Source: Tragulus kanchil (lineage: Eukaryota; Chordata; Mammalia; Artiodactyla; Tragulidae). Taken from it: 64,000 nucleotides of DNA. The notes beneath the pieces are model-generated. The model did no database searches and was not told where the DNA came from. It saw only the letters and a list, made by a program, of their open reading frames with translations. The DNA is taken from contig JAIOJX010000026.1 of assembly GCA_022376925.1 (NCBI GenBank), forward strand, positions 198,996,400 to 199,060,399. Direction: 5' to 3'. The position numbers and the translations under genes were made by a program. Below are positions 37,155 to 49,471 of the stretch, in pieces (the stretch's first letter is position 1; each line of letters begins with the position of its first letter).

Positions 37155-37432
37155 CCTTTTTTTTTTTTTTTTAATATTTGGCCTCTTTTATTGGTTTTTT
37201 ATTTATTTATTTTCATCCATCTTTATTCTTCGGCCTGTGAGGGCCTCCCATTGCAGCGGCCTCTCTTATTGCAGAGCACCAGCTCTGGGCACATGCACTC
37301 CAGACACTGGCTTGTTAATTGGACACACCGGTCCAGCCGCTCCATGGCACGTGGGATCTTCCCAGGCCAGGGATCGAACTAGTGCCCCTTGCACTGCAAG
37401 GCGGACTCTTTACCCACTGGACCACCAGGCCA
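37155..37432 (-). mobile_element. CHR-type SINE, antisense, copy 1
   Basis: T-rich tail, CATCCATCTTTATTCTTCGG, then reverse complement of the body with AATTGGACACACCGGTCCAG and the head GGACCACCAGG. Confidence 0.8.
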
Positions 37433-38287
37433 GTAAGTCCTCTTTTTAAAAAGACAAACAGTATAAGATCATACATATTTGCCTATAAAAACATATTGTG
37501 GTAGCCAGCCTCTAAGAGAATTCCCAGAGATAGCTTTCTTTCTCATCTTTACATCCTTGTTAGCCCCTCCAGCGTCCTGCCAGTTGGTCTGAATGACCAA
37601 GAGAATGCAGCAGAGGTCATGGGATCACACAGATTAGTGTGTAAAAGACCAAGGCTTCCATGTTGAATTTGCTGTTTCTCTAGGATCACTCAGTCTAAAG
37701 GAAAAGCCAGAAGCCACGTTGTAGGAACACCCAGCCAGCGGCGGGTTCTACACAGTATCTGAGGCCAGCTAAACATCACCTGAGTGACTTTGGAAGCATT
37801 ATTTACATAGGGGGTTTGTGAGCACGCTGGTGGTGTTGCTGGGGCACCAAGTTGTGATAATGTGGAGAGAAGCAATGATGCAGAGGCAGAAGCTGGCCCT
37901 AGAGGGCCTTGAGTGCCTGGTTAGGGAGCTTGAACTTTTTCCTGTAGGCAATCCTATAAGCAGAGAAAGATTTTACACTGAAATTGATGTAATCAGATTG
38001 TATTTCAGATCAGTCTCTGGCAGCTCTGCAGAGAATGGCTCCTAGGGCACAGGCCTTGAAACAGAACAGAAATGGCGTCCAGGGCTATAGAGAAGAGCCT
38101 GCCACAGCAGTAAAAACCCAGAATAGCCAAAAATAAATGAATAAAAATTTTAAAAATGGACTACATCCTTCAACAACAACAAAAATATTCCCTACTGTCA
38201 GCCCCACTGCACAGAGCCGGCCACTGTTAAGGAATTTGGCATGAACATTTTGGTTTTTCTTGTGCATATATGTATACATACCTAAGC

Positions 38288-38565
38288 CCTTTTTTTTTTT
38301 TTTTAAATATTTGGCCTCTTTTATTGGTTTTTTATTTATTTATTTTCATCCATCTTTATTCTTCGGCCTGTGAGGGCCTCCCATTGCAGCGGCCTCTCTT
38401 ATTGCAGAGCACCAGCTCTGGGCACATGCACTCCAGACACTGGCTTGTTAATTGGACACACCGGTCCAGCCGCTCCATGGCACGTGGGATCTTCCCAGGC
38501 CAGGGATCGAACTAGTGCCCCTTGCACTGCAAGGCGGACTCTTTACCCACTGGACCACCAGGCCA
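38288..38565 (-). mobile_element. CHR-type SINE, antisense, copy 2
   Basis: Duplicate of 37155-37432 in block 15. Confidence 0.8.
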
Positions 38566-39416
38566 GTAAGTCCTCTTTTTAAAAAGACAAACAGTATAAG
38601 ATCATACATATTTGCCTATAAAAACATATTGTGGTAGCCAGCCTCTAAGAGAATTCCCAGAGATAGCTTTCTTTCTCATCTTTACATCCTTGTTAGCCCC
38701 TCCAGCGTCCTGCCAGTTGGTCTGAATGACCAAGAGAATGCAGCAGAGGTCATGGGATCACACAGATTAGTGTGTAAAAGACCAAGGCTTCCATGTTGAA
38801 TTTGCTGTTTCTCTAGGATCACTCAGTCTAAAGGAAAAGCCAGAAGCCACGTTGTAGGAACACCCAGCCAGCGGCGGGTTCTACACAGTATCTGAGGCCA
38901 GCTAAACATCACCTGAGTGACTTTGGAAGCATTATTTACATAGGGGGTTTGTGAGCACGCTGGTGGTGTTGCTGGGGCACCAAGTTGTGATAATGTGGAG
39001 AGAAGCAATGATGCAGAGGCAGAAGCTGGCCCTAGAGGGCCTTGAGTGCCTGGTTAGGGAGCTTGAACTTTTTCCTGTAGGCAATCCTATAAGCAGAGAA
39101 AGATTTTACACTGAAATTGATGTAATCAGATTGTATTTCAGATCAGTCTCTGGCAGCTCTGCAGAGAATGGCTCCTAGGGCACAGGCCTTGAAACAGACA
39201 CATCATTTAGGAAACGGCTGTGATCGTCCAGAGAAAAGCTAATGAGGGCTTGAACTAGAGCAGTGGTGTTTGGATTAAGGAGAAGAGAGAGAGCGGAAAA
39301 GTATTTAGGAGATAAGAGGCAGAGGACTTAGTAACCTATCTGATGTGCCCTGGAGTGGAGAGGTGGGAAGGAGGTGTAAAGTGGGCATTAGGTCTTTAGT
39401 GTGAGCACCTGGGTGG

Positions 39417-41565
39417 GCAGGGCTGAACACAAATCAAAAAAACCCATGCAAGAGGGGCCCATTTAGTGAGCAAGATGAATTTGGTTCAATTGGGAGACCC
39501 AGGTGACAAAGGTAGGAGACTCAGGAGTATTAGATGATCTCTTTCAAGGAGAGGCCTTTTGAGAAATTAATGAGTTCATTTCTGAAAGAGCCACAGTATA
39601 GCTAAGATACTCAGAGAACACTCATTGCCAAAGGCAGACGGGGCAGCTGGCTGTCAGCCTGGGTCTCCCCAGGTGAGATACTCTATAGGAGGATCACTCC
39701 AGACCCAGGGTCAGTTTCTTAGCTCTTTAGATTTGGAAACAGAATCATGTCAGTTCTCTCAGGCATGATCAGGATCTAGTCACCCAGAGTCCCACAGCTT
39801 CATTATTTCTCAGTGGGCCAATGTCTGTTATGCCTAGGAAGAAGGCCACGTGGCAGGACCAGATCCAGTCCTAGCTGATTTCAAATTCCAGCTCCATACT
39901 TCCTGGCAATTATCAATCCTGAGAGCCCTCATTTCCGTGTCTGGAAAATGGGAGGTCTTCCTTGCAGGGATGTCATCAAGATGAAAGGGAATAAGATACA
40001 GAAAGCAGCTCCTGTGATGCCCGGGTCACAGAAGATGCTGTGACCTGAGTTCCCCTTTCCTTCAGTCCCTCTTCAGTGCTGTGCTCTCGCTGTAGGGCAG
40101 AAGGAACTTGGGGGAGGCAGACAAGGATGAAATCCAAGAACTCAGCCGCCAGGAGACAAATTCTGATTTTCCCAACCTAGAATGACTGGTTAAAAGTCTT
40201 GTGCCTTCTCTTCAGGACAGATTCCAGCTCCTTTCCCTCTAGTTTAACAATCTTTGCCAAGGGAACCTACTGAATAAATGTTCATCCACTCTCCCTCAGA
40301 TTAAGAGACCCCAAGCACCTGAGGTTAGTATTATGAAGTCAGTGTTCTCAACAGCTCTAACATCCCCAAAGCAGAGGGGAAAATAAATCAAGAGGGATGT
40401 TAGTTTTCAAATTACCAGCGTTCATTTCAAATGATACCTGGTAGGTTATTTTAGTAAAATCTCTTGCATTCTAAAGTCGCTTCATTTCATTGTAAATGTA
40501 GTCTGGGTTAGGTCCCAGGGCTGAACACAAATCAAAAAAACCCATGCAAGAGGGGCCCATTTAGTGAGCAAGATGAATTTGGTTCAATTGGGAGACCCAG
40601 GTGACAAAGGTAGGAGACTCAGGAGTATTAGATGATCTCTTTCAAGGAGAGGCCTTTTGAGAAATTAATGAGTTCATTTCTGAAAGAGCCACAGTATAGC
40701 TAAGATACTCAGAGAACACTCATTGCCAAAGGCAGACGGGGCAGCTGGCTGTCAGCCTGGGTCTCCCCAGGTGAGATACTCTATAGGAGGATCACTCCAG
40801 ACCCAGGGTCAGTTTCTTAGCTCTTTAGATTTGGAAACAGAATCATGTCAGTTCTCTCAGGCATGATCAGGATCTAGTCACCCAGAGTCCCACAGCTTCA
40901 TTATTTCTCAGTGGGCCAATGTCTGTTATGCCTAGGAAGAAGGCCACGTGGCAGGACCAGATCCAGTCCTAGCTGATTTCAAATTCCAGCTCCATACTTC
41001 CTGGCAATTATCAATCCTGAGAGCCCTCATTTCCGTGTCTGGAAAATGGGAGGTCTTCCTTGCAGGGATGTCATCAAGATGAAAGGGAATAAGATACAGA
41101 AAGCAGCTCCTGTGATGCCCGGGTCACAGAAGATGCTGTGACCTGAGTTCCCCTTTCCTTCAGTCCCTCTTCAGTGCTGTGCTCTCGCTGTAGGGCAGAA
41201 GGAACTTGGGGGAGGCAGACAAGGATGAAATCCAAGAACTCAGCCGCCAGGAGACAAATTCTGATTTTCCCAACCTAGAATGACTGGTTAAAAGTCTTGT
41301 GCCTTCTCTTCAGGACAGATTCCAGCTCCTTTCCCTCTAGTTTAACAATCTTTGCCAAGGGAACCTACTGAATAAATGTTCATCCACTCTCCCTCAGATT
41401 AAGAGACCCCAAGCACCTGAGGTTAGTATTATGAAGTCAGTGTTCTCAACAGCTCTAACATCCCCAAAGCAGAGGGGAAAATAAATCAAGAGGGATGTTA
41501 GTTTTCAAATTACCAGCGTTCATTTCAAATGATACCTGGTAGGTTATTTTAGTAAAATCTCTTGC
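39417..41565. other. No gene or transposon recognised (block 16)
   Basis: Moderately GC-balanced intergenic DNA, present twice, without a long frame or an identifiable repeat family. Confidence 0.6.
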
Positions 41566-41609
41566 ATTCTAAAGTCGCTTCATTTCATTGTAAATGTAGT
41601 CTGGGTTAG
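39417..41609. repeat. Tandem duplicated block 16 (period 1098)
   Basis: 39417-40514 is repeated at 40515-41609 with almost no differences. No gene or transposon was recognised inside the unit. Confidence 0.95.
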
Positions 41610-41904
41610 GTAGTTTAGAAGGTCTGTTATAAATCCTGCCCGTATAGAGAACATTCACTGTGAACCTGCTATTACTGAGGTGCAAGCAACTTGGTACAAC
41701 AGTTCATTGTTCTTAGCCGGAGGGAAGCAACACAAAGCAGCCCTGTGAACCGACCTCACCATCATGCCAGCTCGAAGGATGTGTCTGAGCACCCTGCTCC
41801 TTACAAGACATTCATGTGAAGCAGTGTCCTCTCTATGGGGGCCTCCCAAAAGCAATTAGCACTGACTGGTCTAAGAACCAAAATGAGTTACTATGTACTG
41901 TTGA

Positions 41905-42000
41905 GACCGTTCATTCATTCGATAAATATTCATTGAATGCTTTCTATGTGCCGGGCGTGCTGGTAAGGGCCAAGCCAGGACGAGGTCCTTGCCCTCAAGC
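41905..42000 (+). mobile_element. L2-like LINE fragment, copy 1
   Basis: TTCATTCATTCGATAAATAT, then CTATGTGCCGGGCGTGCTGG and GTCCTTGCCCTCAAG follow the typical L2 3' pattern. Strand relative to the element is not certain. Confidence 0.5.
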
Positions 42001-42265
42001 CTTGGGCACTGCAGTGTGGACTTGACCAGACTTCCCCTTCATGTTGCCAGAAACAACTTTCTAGGACTTTAAGGCATATATTTTCAAGGCTACTCTTTGT
42101 TCCACTTTGTGTTTCCTTTTGTTTTTTATCTTTGTATCTTGTAAGGTGTCTTAATAGTGCTTCTGTAACAACTGGGAAATATGTACATTAGACAATATAC
42201 ATATATTTTATTTTTGTTCTGATTACTACAAGTGCATTTTGCTCTTTAAAAATTCTCTAAAACTG

Positions 42266-42561
42266 GGCTTCCCTGGTGGTCCAGTGGGTAAGAACACTGC
42301 CTTGTAGTTCAAGGGGCGCGGGTTCGATCCCTGGCCTGGGAAGATCCCACATGCCGCGGAGCAGCTGGACCGATGTGTCCAATTACTGAGCCGGAGCTCT
42401 GGAGCACATGTGCCCAGAGCCAGTGCTCTGCGACAACAGAGGCCACCGCAATGGGAGGCCCACAGGGGCCAAAGAACAAAGACGGATGAAAATAGACAAA
42501 TGAAAGACCAATAGAAGTGGCCTGCCCGCTCCTCTCCCTCCCATCCCACCCCTCTCAAAAA
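42266..42561 (+). mobile_element. CHR-type SINE with imperfect target-site duplication, copy 1
   Basis: GGCTTCCCTGGTGGTCCAGT head, GGTTCGATCCCTGGCCTGGG B box, ATGCCGCGGAGCAGCTGGAC core. Flanked by AAAATTCTCTAAAACT on the left and AAAATTCTCAAAAACT on the right, one mismatch in 16. Confidence 0.85.
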
Positions 42562-42990
42562 GAAAATTCTCAAAAACTTGTTGAACATTTAACGATGATT
42601 TTTATCACTTGTTACACATTTTAATATTACATGAAAATGTTTAAGTCGGGCTTCATTCTAAAGTCGCATTTCATTGTAAATGTAGTCTGGGTTAGGTAGT
42701 TTAGAAGGTCTGTTATAAATCCTGCCCGTATAGAGAACATTCACTGTGAACCTGCTATTACTGAGGTGCAAGCAACTTGGTACAACAGTTCATTGTTCTT
42801 AGCCGGAGGGAAGCAACACAAAGCAGCCCTGTGAACCGACCTCACCATCATGCCAGCTCGAAGGATGTGTCTGAGCACCCTGCTCCTTACAAGACATTCA
42901 TGTGAAGCAGTGTCCTCTCTATGGGGGCCTCCCAAAAGCAATTAGCACTGACTGGTCTAAGAACCAAAATGAGTTACTATGTACTGTTGA

Positions 42991-43086
42991 GACCGTTCAT
43001 TCATTCGATAAATATTCATTGAATGCTTTCTATGTGCCGGGCGTGCTGGTAAGGGCCAAGCCAGGACGAGGTCCTTGCCCTCAAGC
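42991..43086 (+). mobile_element. L2-like LINE fragment, copy 2
   Basis: Duplicate of 41905-42000 in block 17. Confidence 0.5.
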
Positions 43087-43350
43087 CTTGGGCACTGCAG
43101 TGTGGACTTGACCAGACTTCCCCTTCATGTTGCCAGAAACAACTTTCTAGGACTTTAAGGCATATATTTTCAAGGCTACTCTTTGTTCCACTTTGTGTTT
43201 CCTTTTGTTTTTTATCTTTGTATCTTGTAAGGTGTCTTAATAGTGCTTCTGTAACAACTGGGAAATATGTACATTAGACAATATACATATATTTTATTTT
43301 TGTTCTGATTACTACAAGTGCATTTTGCTCTTTAAAAATTCTCTAAAACT

Positions 43351-43649
43351 GGGCTTCCCTGGTGGTCCAGTGGGTAAGAACACTGCCTTGTAGTTCAAGG
43401 GGCGCGGGTTCGATCCCTGGCCTGGGAAGATCCCACATGCCGCGGAGCAGCTGGACCGATGTGTCCAATTACTGAGCCGGAGCTCTGGAGCACATGTGCC
43501 CAGAGCCAGTGCTCTGCGACAACAGAGGCCACCGCAATGGGAGGCCCACAGGGGCCAAAGAACAAAGACGGATGAAAATAGACAAATGAAAGACCAATAG
43601 AAGTGGCCTGCCCGCTCCTCTCCCTCCCCATCCCACCCCTCTCAAAAAG
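43351..43649 (+). mobile_element. CHR-type SINE with imperfect target-site duplication, copy 2
   Basis: Duplicate of 42266-42561 in block 17, with the same flanks. Confidence 0.85.
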
Positions 43650-44047
43650 AAAATTCTCAAAAACTTGTTGAACATTTAACGATGATTTTTATCACTTGTT
43701 ACACATTTTAATATTACATGAAAATGTTTAAGTGTTACGCAGAGCTGTCTATTGTACTACTTTTTCCCCTGTAACCTTTTTAGGGGTCATCACACCTAAA
43801 GGTTTTTCGAGATGTGAGGAGGTAGTGAGGAGGCTTTATGGCATTAATTAAGTGATTTCATTAGTTAGTTGCAAGGGGAATTGCTTGGCAGGACCTAAGA
43901 CTTTTTGCCCAGTGACCGGTTTGTCAAAAAACTGATTGCAGAAAAATAAGACGAGAGAAATATAGGATCATGCGTGTAATATCTAAAAATATTCGAATAA
44001 ATGTAAAATACGTACAAGGTCTGACTCTCAGCATCCATGTTCTTTTA

Positions 44048-44321
44048 AAAAAAATTTTATTTATTTATTTTTGGCTGTGCTGGATCTTTGTTGCTCTGCA
44101 GGCTTTTCTCTAATTGCAGCATGTGGGGGTTCCTCTCTAGTTGTGGGGTGCAGGCTTTTTAATATGGTGATTTCTCTTGTGGAGAACAGGTTCTAGATGC
44201 ATGGGCTCAGTAGCTGTGGAGCCCGGATTCAGCTGCTCTGCAGCATGTGGACCACGGATCAAACCCACGTCTCCTGCATTGGTAGGTGGGTTCTTTAACC
44301 ACAGAACCACTAGGGAAGCTC
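44048..44321 (-). mobile_element. CHR-type SINE, antisense
   Basis: TTTATTTATTTATTTTTGGC tail, reverse-complemented long-form body, and ACCACTAGGGAAGCTC head. The last 55 bases recur at 45384-45438 at the edge of block 18. Confidence 0.8.
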
Positions 44322-44500
44322 TTTGATGGCTGTTCTTAAAGTATGACAAGACACCAGTCCTTGAGACAATCTCATTCATTCTGTCAAGCATGTAGTAGAT
44401 GCTCAATAAATACCTGCTGAATAAACCCAATACTATTAGAGTCTGTTACTATAACCATGTCATGAGCCTGTTATTAGCTATTAGAGCCTGTTACTATAAC

Positions 44501-44726
44501 CCCGTCATGCATGCTTAGCCATTTCCATTATGTCTGACTCTTTGCAACCCTATGGAATGTAGCCCACCAAGCTCCTCCATTCTTGGGCTTCTCCAGCCAA
44601 GAATACTAGAGTGGGATGCCATGCTCTCCTCCAGGGGATCTTCCTGATCCAGGGATTGAACCTGTGTCTTCTGCATCTCCTGCACTGCAAGCGGATTCTT
44701 TACTCACTGAGCTACCTGGGAAGCCC
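44501..44726 (-). mobile_element. Bov-tA SINE with target-site duplication, antisense, copy 1
   Basis: Reverse complement of a full Bov-tA with head GAGCTACCTGGGAAGCCC. The 10-base duplication TTACTATAAC flanks it at 44491-44500 and 44727-44736. Confidence 0.9.
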
Positions 44727-45200
44727 TTACTATAACTATAAATATATCTATATTATATAGTATTATATGTATACTGTTTTAGAAAAAGTAACCTTGCTGG
44801 GAGTGTCATAAAATCATAAATGATCAAGAAAGGCAATTTACTGTGATTTTTACCAATAGCAGTGATTATATTTTACATCAAAAATGACAAAAATGAAACA
44901 TATCACCATCAATATAATCTACAGAGCTCCCATATTTTAATCCATTTTATAAGAGAATATATTAGTAGATTCAAGACATATCATAAATTCAATTATTCCT
45001 TAGGATTTTAAGAAATATGGCTTATGTACTAGGCTTAAACAGTATGCCAAAGTCTTTATCAGCTGCCCCCAAACTGATTCCAAAATAAAAATTTAAAATA
45101 CGAATAGTTTATAAAAACATAAGTCTATATTATCAATAATTTATTTCCTGTTAAGCAGTTCTTCAGTCAGTCTCCTTTGTTTCTGAATGGAGAAGTTGTG

Positions 45201-45269
45201 TTAAGCCAGCATAGCAAGACAGACAGGATCATATATCTTTATTGTTTCATCCCAAGCACAGTCAGCCAC
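45201..45269 (-). CDS. PEX7: PEX7 terminal coding exon, copy 1
   Basis: A 23-codon exon reads VADCAWDETIKIYD, then PVCLAMLA, and stops at TAA (45201-45203 on the plus strand). The acceptor AG is at 45270-45271, preceded by a pyrimidine-rich tract. It matches the end of human PEX7, which I recall as VADCSWDETIKIYD followed by a short variable tail. PEX7 is the cytosolic WD-repeat receptor that carries PTS2-signal proteins into peroxisomes, and this exon supplies the final strand of the last WD blade. An AATAAA on the minus strand at 45140-45145 lies about 56 bases past the stop. The position upstream of SLC35D3 on the same strand fits the known gene order. I did not find the preceding exon within the window. 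The exon is too short to show up as a long open frame. Confidence 0.88.
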   Translation of the reverse strand: MADCAWDETIKIYDPVCLAMLA

Positions 45270-45616
45270 CTAGAAAACAAAAAGGAAGTGAGAAGAAACA
45301 ATCCACAAATGTAAAATAGCAGGAAAAAGGCCCAAGTCACTTAAAAAGGGTCATCAAATACTGAACAGCATGTACCACGACCCCGTCTCCTGCATTGGTA
45401 GGTGGGTTCTTTAACCACAGAACCACTAGGGAAGCTCTTTGATGGCTGTTCTTAAAGTATGACAAGACACCAGTCCTTGAGACAATCTCATTCATTCTGT
45501 CAAGCATGTAGTAGATGCTCAATAAATACCTGCTGAATAAACCCAATACTATTAGAGTCTGTTACTATAACCATGTCATGAGCCTGTTATTAGCTATTAG
45601 AGCCTGTTACTATAAC

Positions 45617-45841
45617 CCGTCATGCATGCTTAGCCATTTCCATTATGTCTGACTCTTTGCAACCCTATGGAATGTAGCCCACCAAGCTCCTCCATTCTTG
45701 GGCTTCTCCAGCCAAGAATACTAGAGTGGGATGCCATGCTCTCCTCCAGGGGATCTTCCTGATCCAGGGATTGAACCTGTGTCTTCTGCATCTCCTGCAC
45801 TGCAAGCGGATTCTTTACTCACTGAGCTACCTGGGAAGCCC
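45617..45841 (-). mobile_element. Bov-tA SINE with target-site duplication, antisense, copy 2
   Basis: Duplicate of 44501-44726 in block 18, with TTACTATAAC on both sides again. Confidence 0.9.
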
Positions 45842-46314
45842 TTACTATAACTATAAATATATCTATATTATATAGTATTATATGTATACTGTTTTAGAAA
45901 AAGTAACCTTGCTGGGAGTGTCATAAAATCATAAATGATCAAGAAAGGCAATTTACTGTGATTTTTACCAATAGCAGTGATTATATTTTACATCAAAATG
46001 ACAAAAATGAAACATATCACCATCAATATAATCTACAGAGCTCCCATATTTTAATCCATTTTATAAGAGAATATATTAGTAGATTCAAGACATATCATAA
46101 ATTCAATTATTCCTTAGGATTTTAAGAAATATGGCTTATGTACTAGGCTTAAACAGTATGCCAAAGTCTTTATCAGCTGCCCCCAAACTGATTCCAAAAT
46201 AAAAATTTAAAATACGAATAGTTTATAAAAACATAAGTCTATATTATCAATAATTTATTTCCTGTTAAGCAGTTCTTCAGTCAGTCTCCTTTGTTTCTGA
46301 ATGGAGAAGTTGTG

Positions 46315-46383
46315 TTAAGCCAGCATAGCAAGACAGACAGGATCATATATCTTTATTGTTTCATCCCAAGCACAGTCAGCCAC
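46315..46383 (-). CDS. PEX7: PEX7 terminal coding exon, copy 2
   Basis: This is the same exon at a spacing of 1114 bases, with the same reading frame, acceptor and stop, inside the duplicated block 45384-46475. Because it is continuous with unique upstream DNA (46476 onward), it is the copy adjoining the rest of the PEX7 gene in the minus-strand direction. The two copies are best treated as one exon. Confidence 0.85.
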   Translation of the reverse strand: MADCAWDETIKIYDPVCLAMLA

Positions 46384-46475
46384 CTAGAAAACAAAAAGGA
46401 AGTGAGAAGAAACAATCCACAAATGTTCAAAACTAGCAGGAAAAAAGGCCCAAGTCACTTAAGAGTGTAAGCAGA

Positions 46476-46989
46476 TCATCAAATACTGAACAGATCTTTA
46501 AACAGGAAGAACACAGGAACACATTTCTGGAAAAAGGTCTATTTTCTCTTTTTAAGATACACTTCGGGGCTTGTTTCCAATTGACTGAAGTTGCCTGTAA
46601 GGATTTCCCACCAGAGCTACATAATTCCCTATGGGTCCTGAGCTAAAAGTTGAAAAGCTACATTCCTAAACTGTGAACCAAGACACCATACGACTTATTG
46701 TGAGGATAAAAAAGAAGGTAAAGCATAGTGCCTGCTTTCAAAGAATGGCTCATTCAAAACCCAAAGTGGAAAGTGTTCTAATAGACTCTCAGGGAAGGGA
46801 TTCTTTGAATCCAGCTGGGAAAGTGTCAGAAGATTTCACAAACGCCACGGCATTCACACTGGCCCTCTTTAGGGGAAGCCATGGTAGATATGGACATTCA
46901 AGTCTGAACAGTCATATGAAAACACAAAGGAAAAGATAGTTCAGGCTGATCATGAACTGTGTGTTAAAAATTTGGTGAGTGTAGCAATG
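46476..46989. other. No gene recognised
   Basis: Unique DNA upstream of the PEX7 last exon, so intronic on that strand. A plus-strand frame of 88 codons at 46673-46939 has no recognisable domain, and I regard it as chance. Confidence 0.55.
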
Positions 46990-47135
46990 TCTCAGGGTAT
47001 AAAAAGGTTATTCTATAAAATCAACCAAATTTCTGTATACTAGCCAAAGAACATTTTGAAACTGAAATTTAAAAAATTCATTTACAATAGCATCAAATAA
47101 CAAAATACTTCGCAACACATTGAACAAAAGATATT

Positions 47136-49276
47136 CAAAACACTCACACTAAAACACGGCTGAGAGAAATTACAGTCAAATAAATAGAAAACATACCATA
47201 GTCATGGGTTCAATATTTATACTAAGAAATTAATTTTGCCCTAAATGATTTATAAATAATCCATAATCACTGCAGGCCTTTAAATAAAAATGTAGAAAAT
47301 GACTTTTAGTTTATGTAGAGATACAGAGGATCTAGAATAGCCACAAAAATCTTGAAAAAGAACAACCAACTTATACTACTTACACTATAGGACTCAAAAC
47401 TTACCATAAACAAAAGCAATTGGTACAGTGCAATACTGTATAAGGGTATACAAACAGATCAAAGGAACAGAACCCGACTCTGGAACAGACCTGGCACTCA
47501 GCTGCTTTTTTAGCAAATGTACCAAAATAATACAATACGGAAAGAAAAGTCTCAACAACTGATACTAGAACTGGACGCCCATATGGAAAAATATGAACTA
47601 AAACTCCAGCTTCACGTCATAAACAAAAGTTCATTTGTGATGGGATGGATCACAGACTGAAATACAAACGCTAATGGCATAAAGCTTTCAGAAAAAAAAA
47701 AACACAGGAGACATATAGTCTCAATCTGAGGGCAAGTTAAGATTTCTTAAACAGGAAGCAATAATCATAAAAATTAGATAATAGACTCAATCAAATAAAA
47801 CTTTTGCTCATCAAAAGACACTGCTAAGAAACTGAATAAGCAAAACACAGAGTGGGAGAAAATATTCATCAAACAGACATCTGGCAAAAGACTTGTACTC
47901 AAAATACATAAATAATTACTATAACTCAATAATAAAAATACAACCCAATTAAAAATGAGCTTGAGACTTTGTTAATGATTAAAAGATATATATGAATGAT
48001 CAATAAGCACATAAAAATAGTCAACATCTTTAGGCACCATGGAAATGCAAATAAAAGCCACAATGAGATACTTCCTACATACTCATGAGAATGGCTAAAA
48101 TTACAGGCAGACAATATTGAACGTTAGAAGGGATGCAGAGCAGCTAGAACTCTCCTGTGTGTTATGCATGTTAAGCCGCTTCAGTCATGTCCAACTGTGC
48201 TGTTATTTCAAAAAAAAACACTCACACTAAAACACGGCTGAGAGAAATTACAGTCAAATAAATAGAAAACATACCATAGTCATGGGTTCAATATTTATAC
48301 TAAGAAATTAATTTTGCCCTAAATGATTTATAAATAATCCATAATCACTGCAGGCCTTTAAATAAAAATGTAGAAAATGACTTTTAGTTTATGTAGAGAT
48401 ACAGAGGATCTAGAATAGCCACAAAAATCTTGAAAAAGAACAACCAACTTATACTACTTACACTATAGGACTCAAAACTTACCATAAACAAAAGCAATTG
48501 GTACAGTGCAATACTGTATAAGGGTATACAAACAGATCAAAGGAACAGAACCCGACTCTGGAACAGACCTGGCACTCAGCTGCTTTTTTAGCAAATGTAC
48601 CAAAATAATACAATACGGAAAGAAAAGTCTCAACAACTGATACTAGAACTGGGCGCCCATATGGAAAAATATGAACTAAAACTCCAGCTTCACGTCATAA
48701 ACAAAAGTTCATTTGTGATGGGATGGATCACAGACTGAAATACAAACGCTAATGGCATAAAGCTTTCAGAAAAAAAAAAACACAGGAGACATATAGTCTC
48801 AATCTGAGGGCAAGTTAAGATTTCTTAAACAGGAAGCAATAATCATAAAAATTAGATAATAGACTCAATCAAATAAAACTTTTGCTCATCAAAAGACACT
48901 GCTAAGAAACTGAATAAGCAAAACACAGAGTGGGAGAAAATATTCATCAAACAGACATCTGGCAAAAGACTTGTACTCAAAATACATAAATAATTACTAT
49001 AACTCAATAATAAAAATACAACCCAATTAAAAATGAGCTTGAGACTTTGTTAATGATTAAAAGATATATATGAATGATCAATAAGCACATAAAAATAGTC
49101 AACATCTTTAGGCACCATGGAAATGCAAATAAAAGCCACAATGAGATACTTCCTACATACTCATGAGAATGGCTAAAATTACAGGCAGACAATATTGAAC
49201 GTTAGAAGGGATGCAGAGCAGCTAGAACTCTCCTGTGTGTTATGCATGTTAAGCCGCTTCAGTCATGTCCAACTCT
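47136..49276. repeat. Tandem duplicated block 19 (period 1077)
   Basis: 47136-48196 is repeated at 48213-49276. The junction cuts a Bov-tA SINE nested in an L1. Confidence 0.95.
48157..48205 (-). mobile_element. Bov-tA SINE edge, cut at block junction
   Basis: The first 40-50 bases on the left side of the SINE complete at 49235, ending at junction 19. Confidence 0.7.
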
Positions 49277-49471
49277 TTAAGATGCCATGGACTGTAGCTG
49301 GCCAGACTCCTCTGTCCATGGGATGCTGTCCAAGCAAGAACACTGGAGTGGGTTGCCGTGCCCTCCCCACCAGGGGACCTTCCCATTCCAGGGATCGAAC
49401 CTGCCTCTCTTACGAGACGACTCCTGCACTGGCAGGTGGATTCTCAACCACTAGCACCACCTGGGAAGGCC
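49235..49471 (-). mobile_element. Bov-tA SINE nested in L1, antisense, copy 1
   Basis: Reverse complement body: CTTCAGTCATGTCCAACTCT, CAGGGATCGAACCTGCCTCT, CACCACCTGGGAAGGCC. L1 sequence continues directly on both sides, which shows the nesting. Confidence 0.85.

Larger units (their letters stand above)
36960..39197. repeat. Tandem duplicated block 15 (period 1133)
   Basis: 36960-38064 is repeated at 38093-39197. The left edge lies within a CHR SINE. A filler of about 28 bases sits at the junction (38065-38092). Confidence 0.95.
41566..43731. repeat. Tandem duplicated block 17 (period 1086)
   Basis: 41566-42648 is repeated at 42653-43731, with small losses at the junction. The unit contains an L2-like fragment and a CHR SINE. 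Confidence 0.95.
44268..46475. repeat. Tandem duplicated block 18 (period 1114-1117)
   Basis: 44268-45375 is repeated at 45384-46475. It contains the PEX7 terminal exon. The end of the first copy (45313-45375) has lost several bases relative to 46424-46490. Confidence 0.95.
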
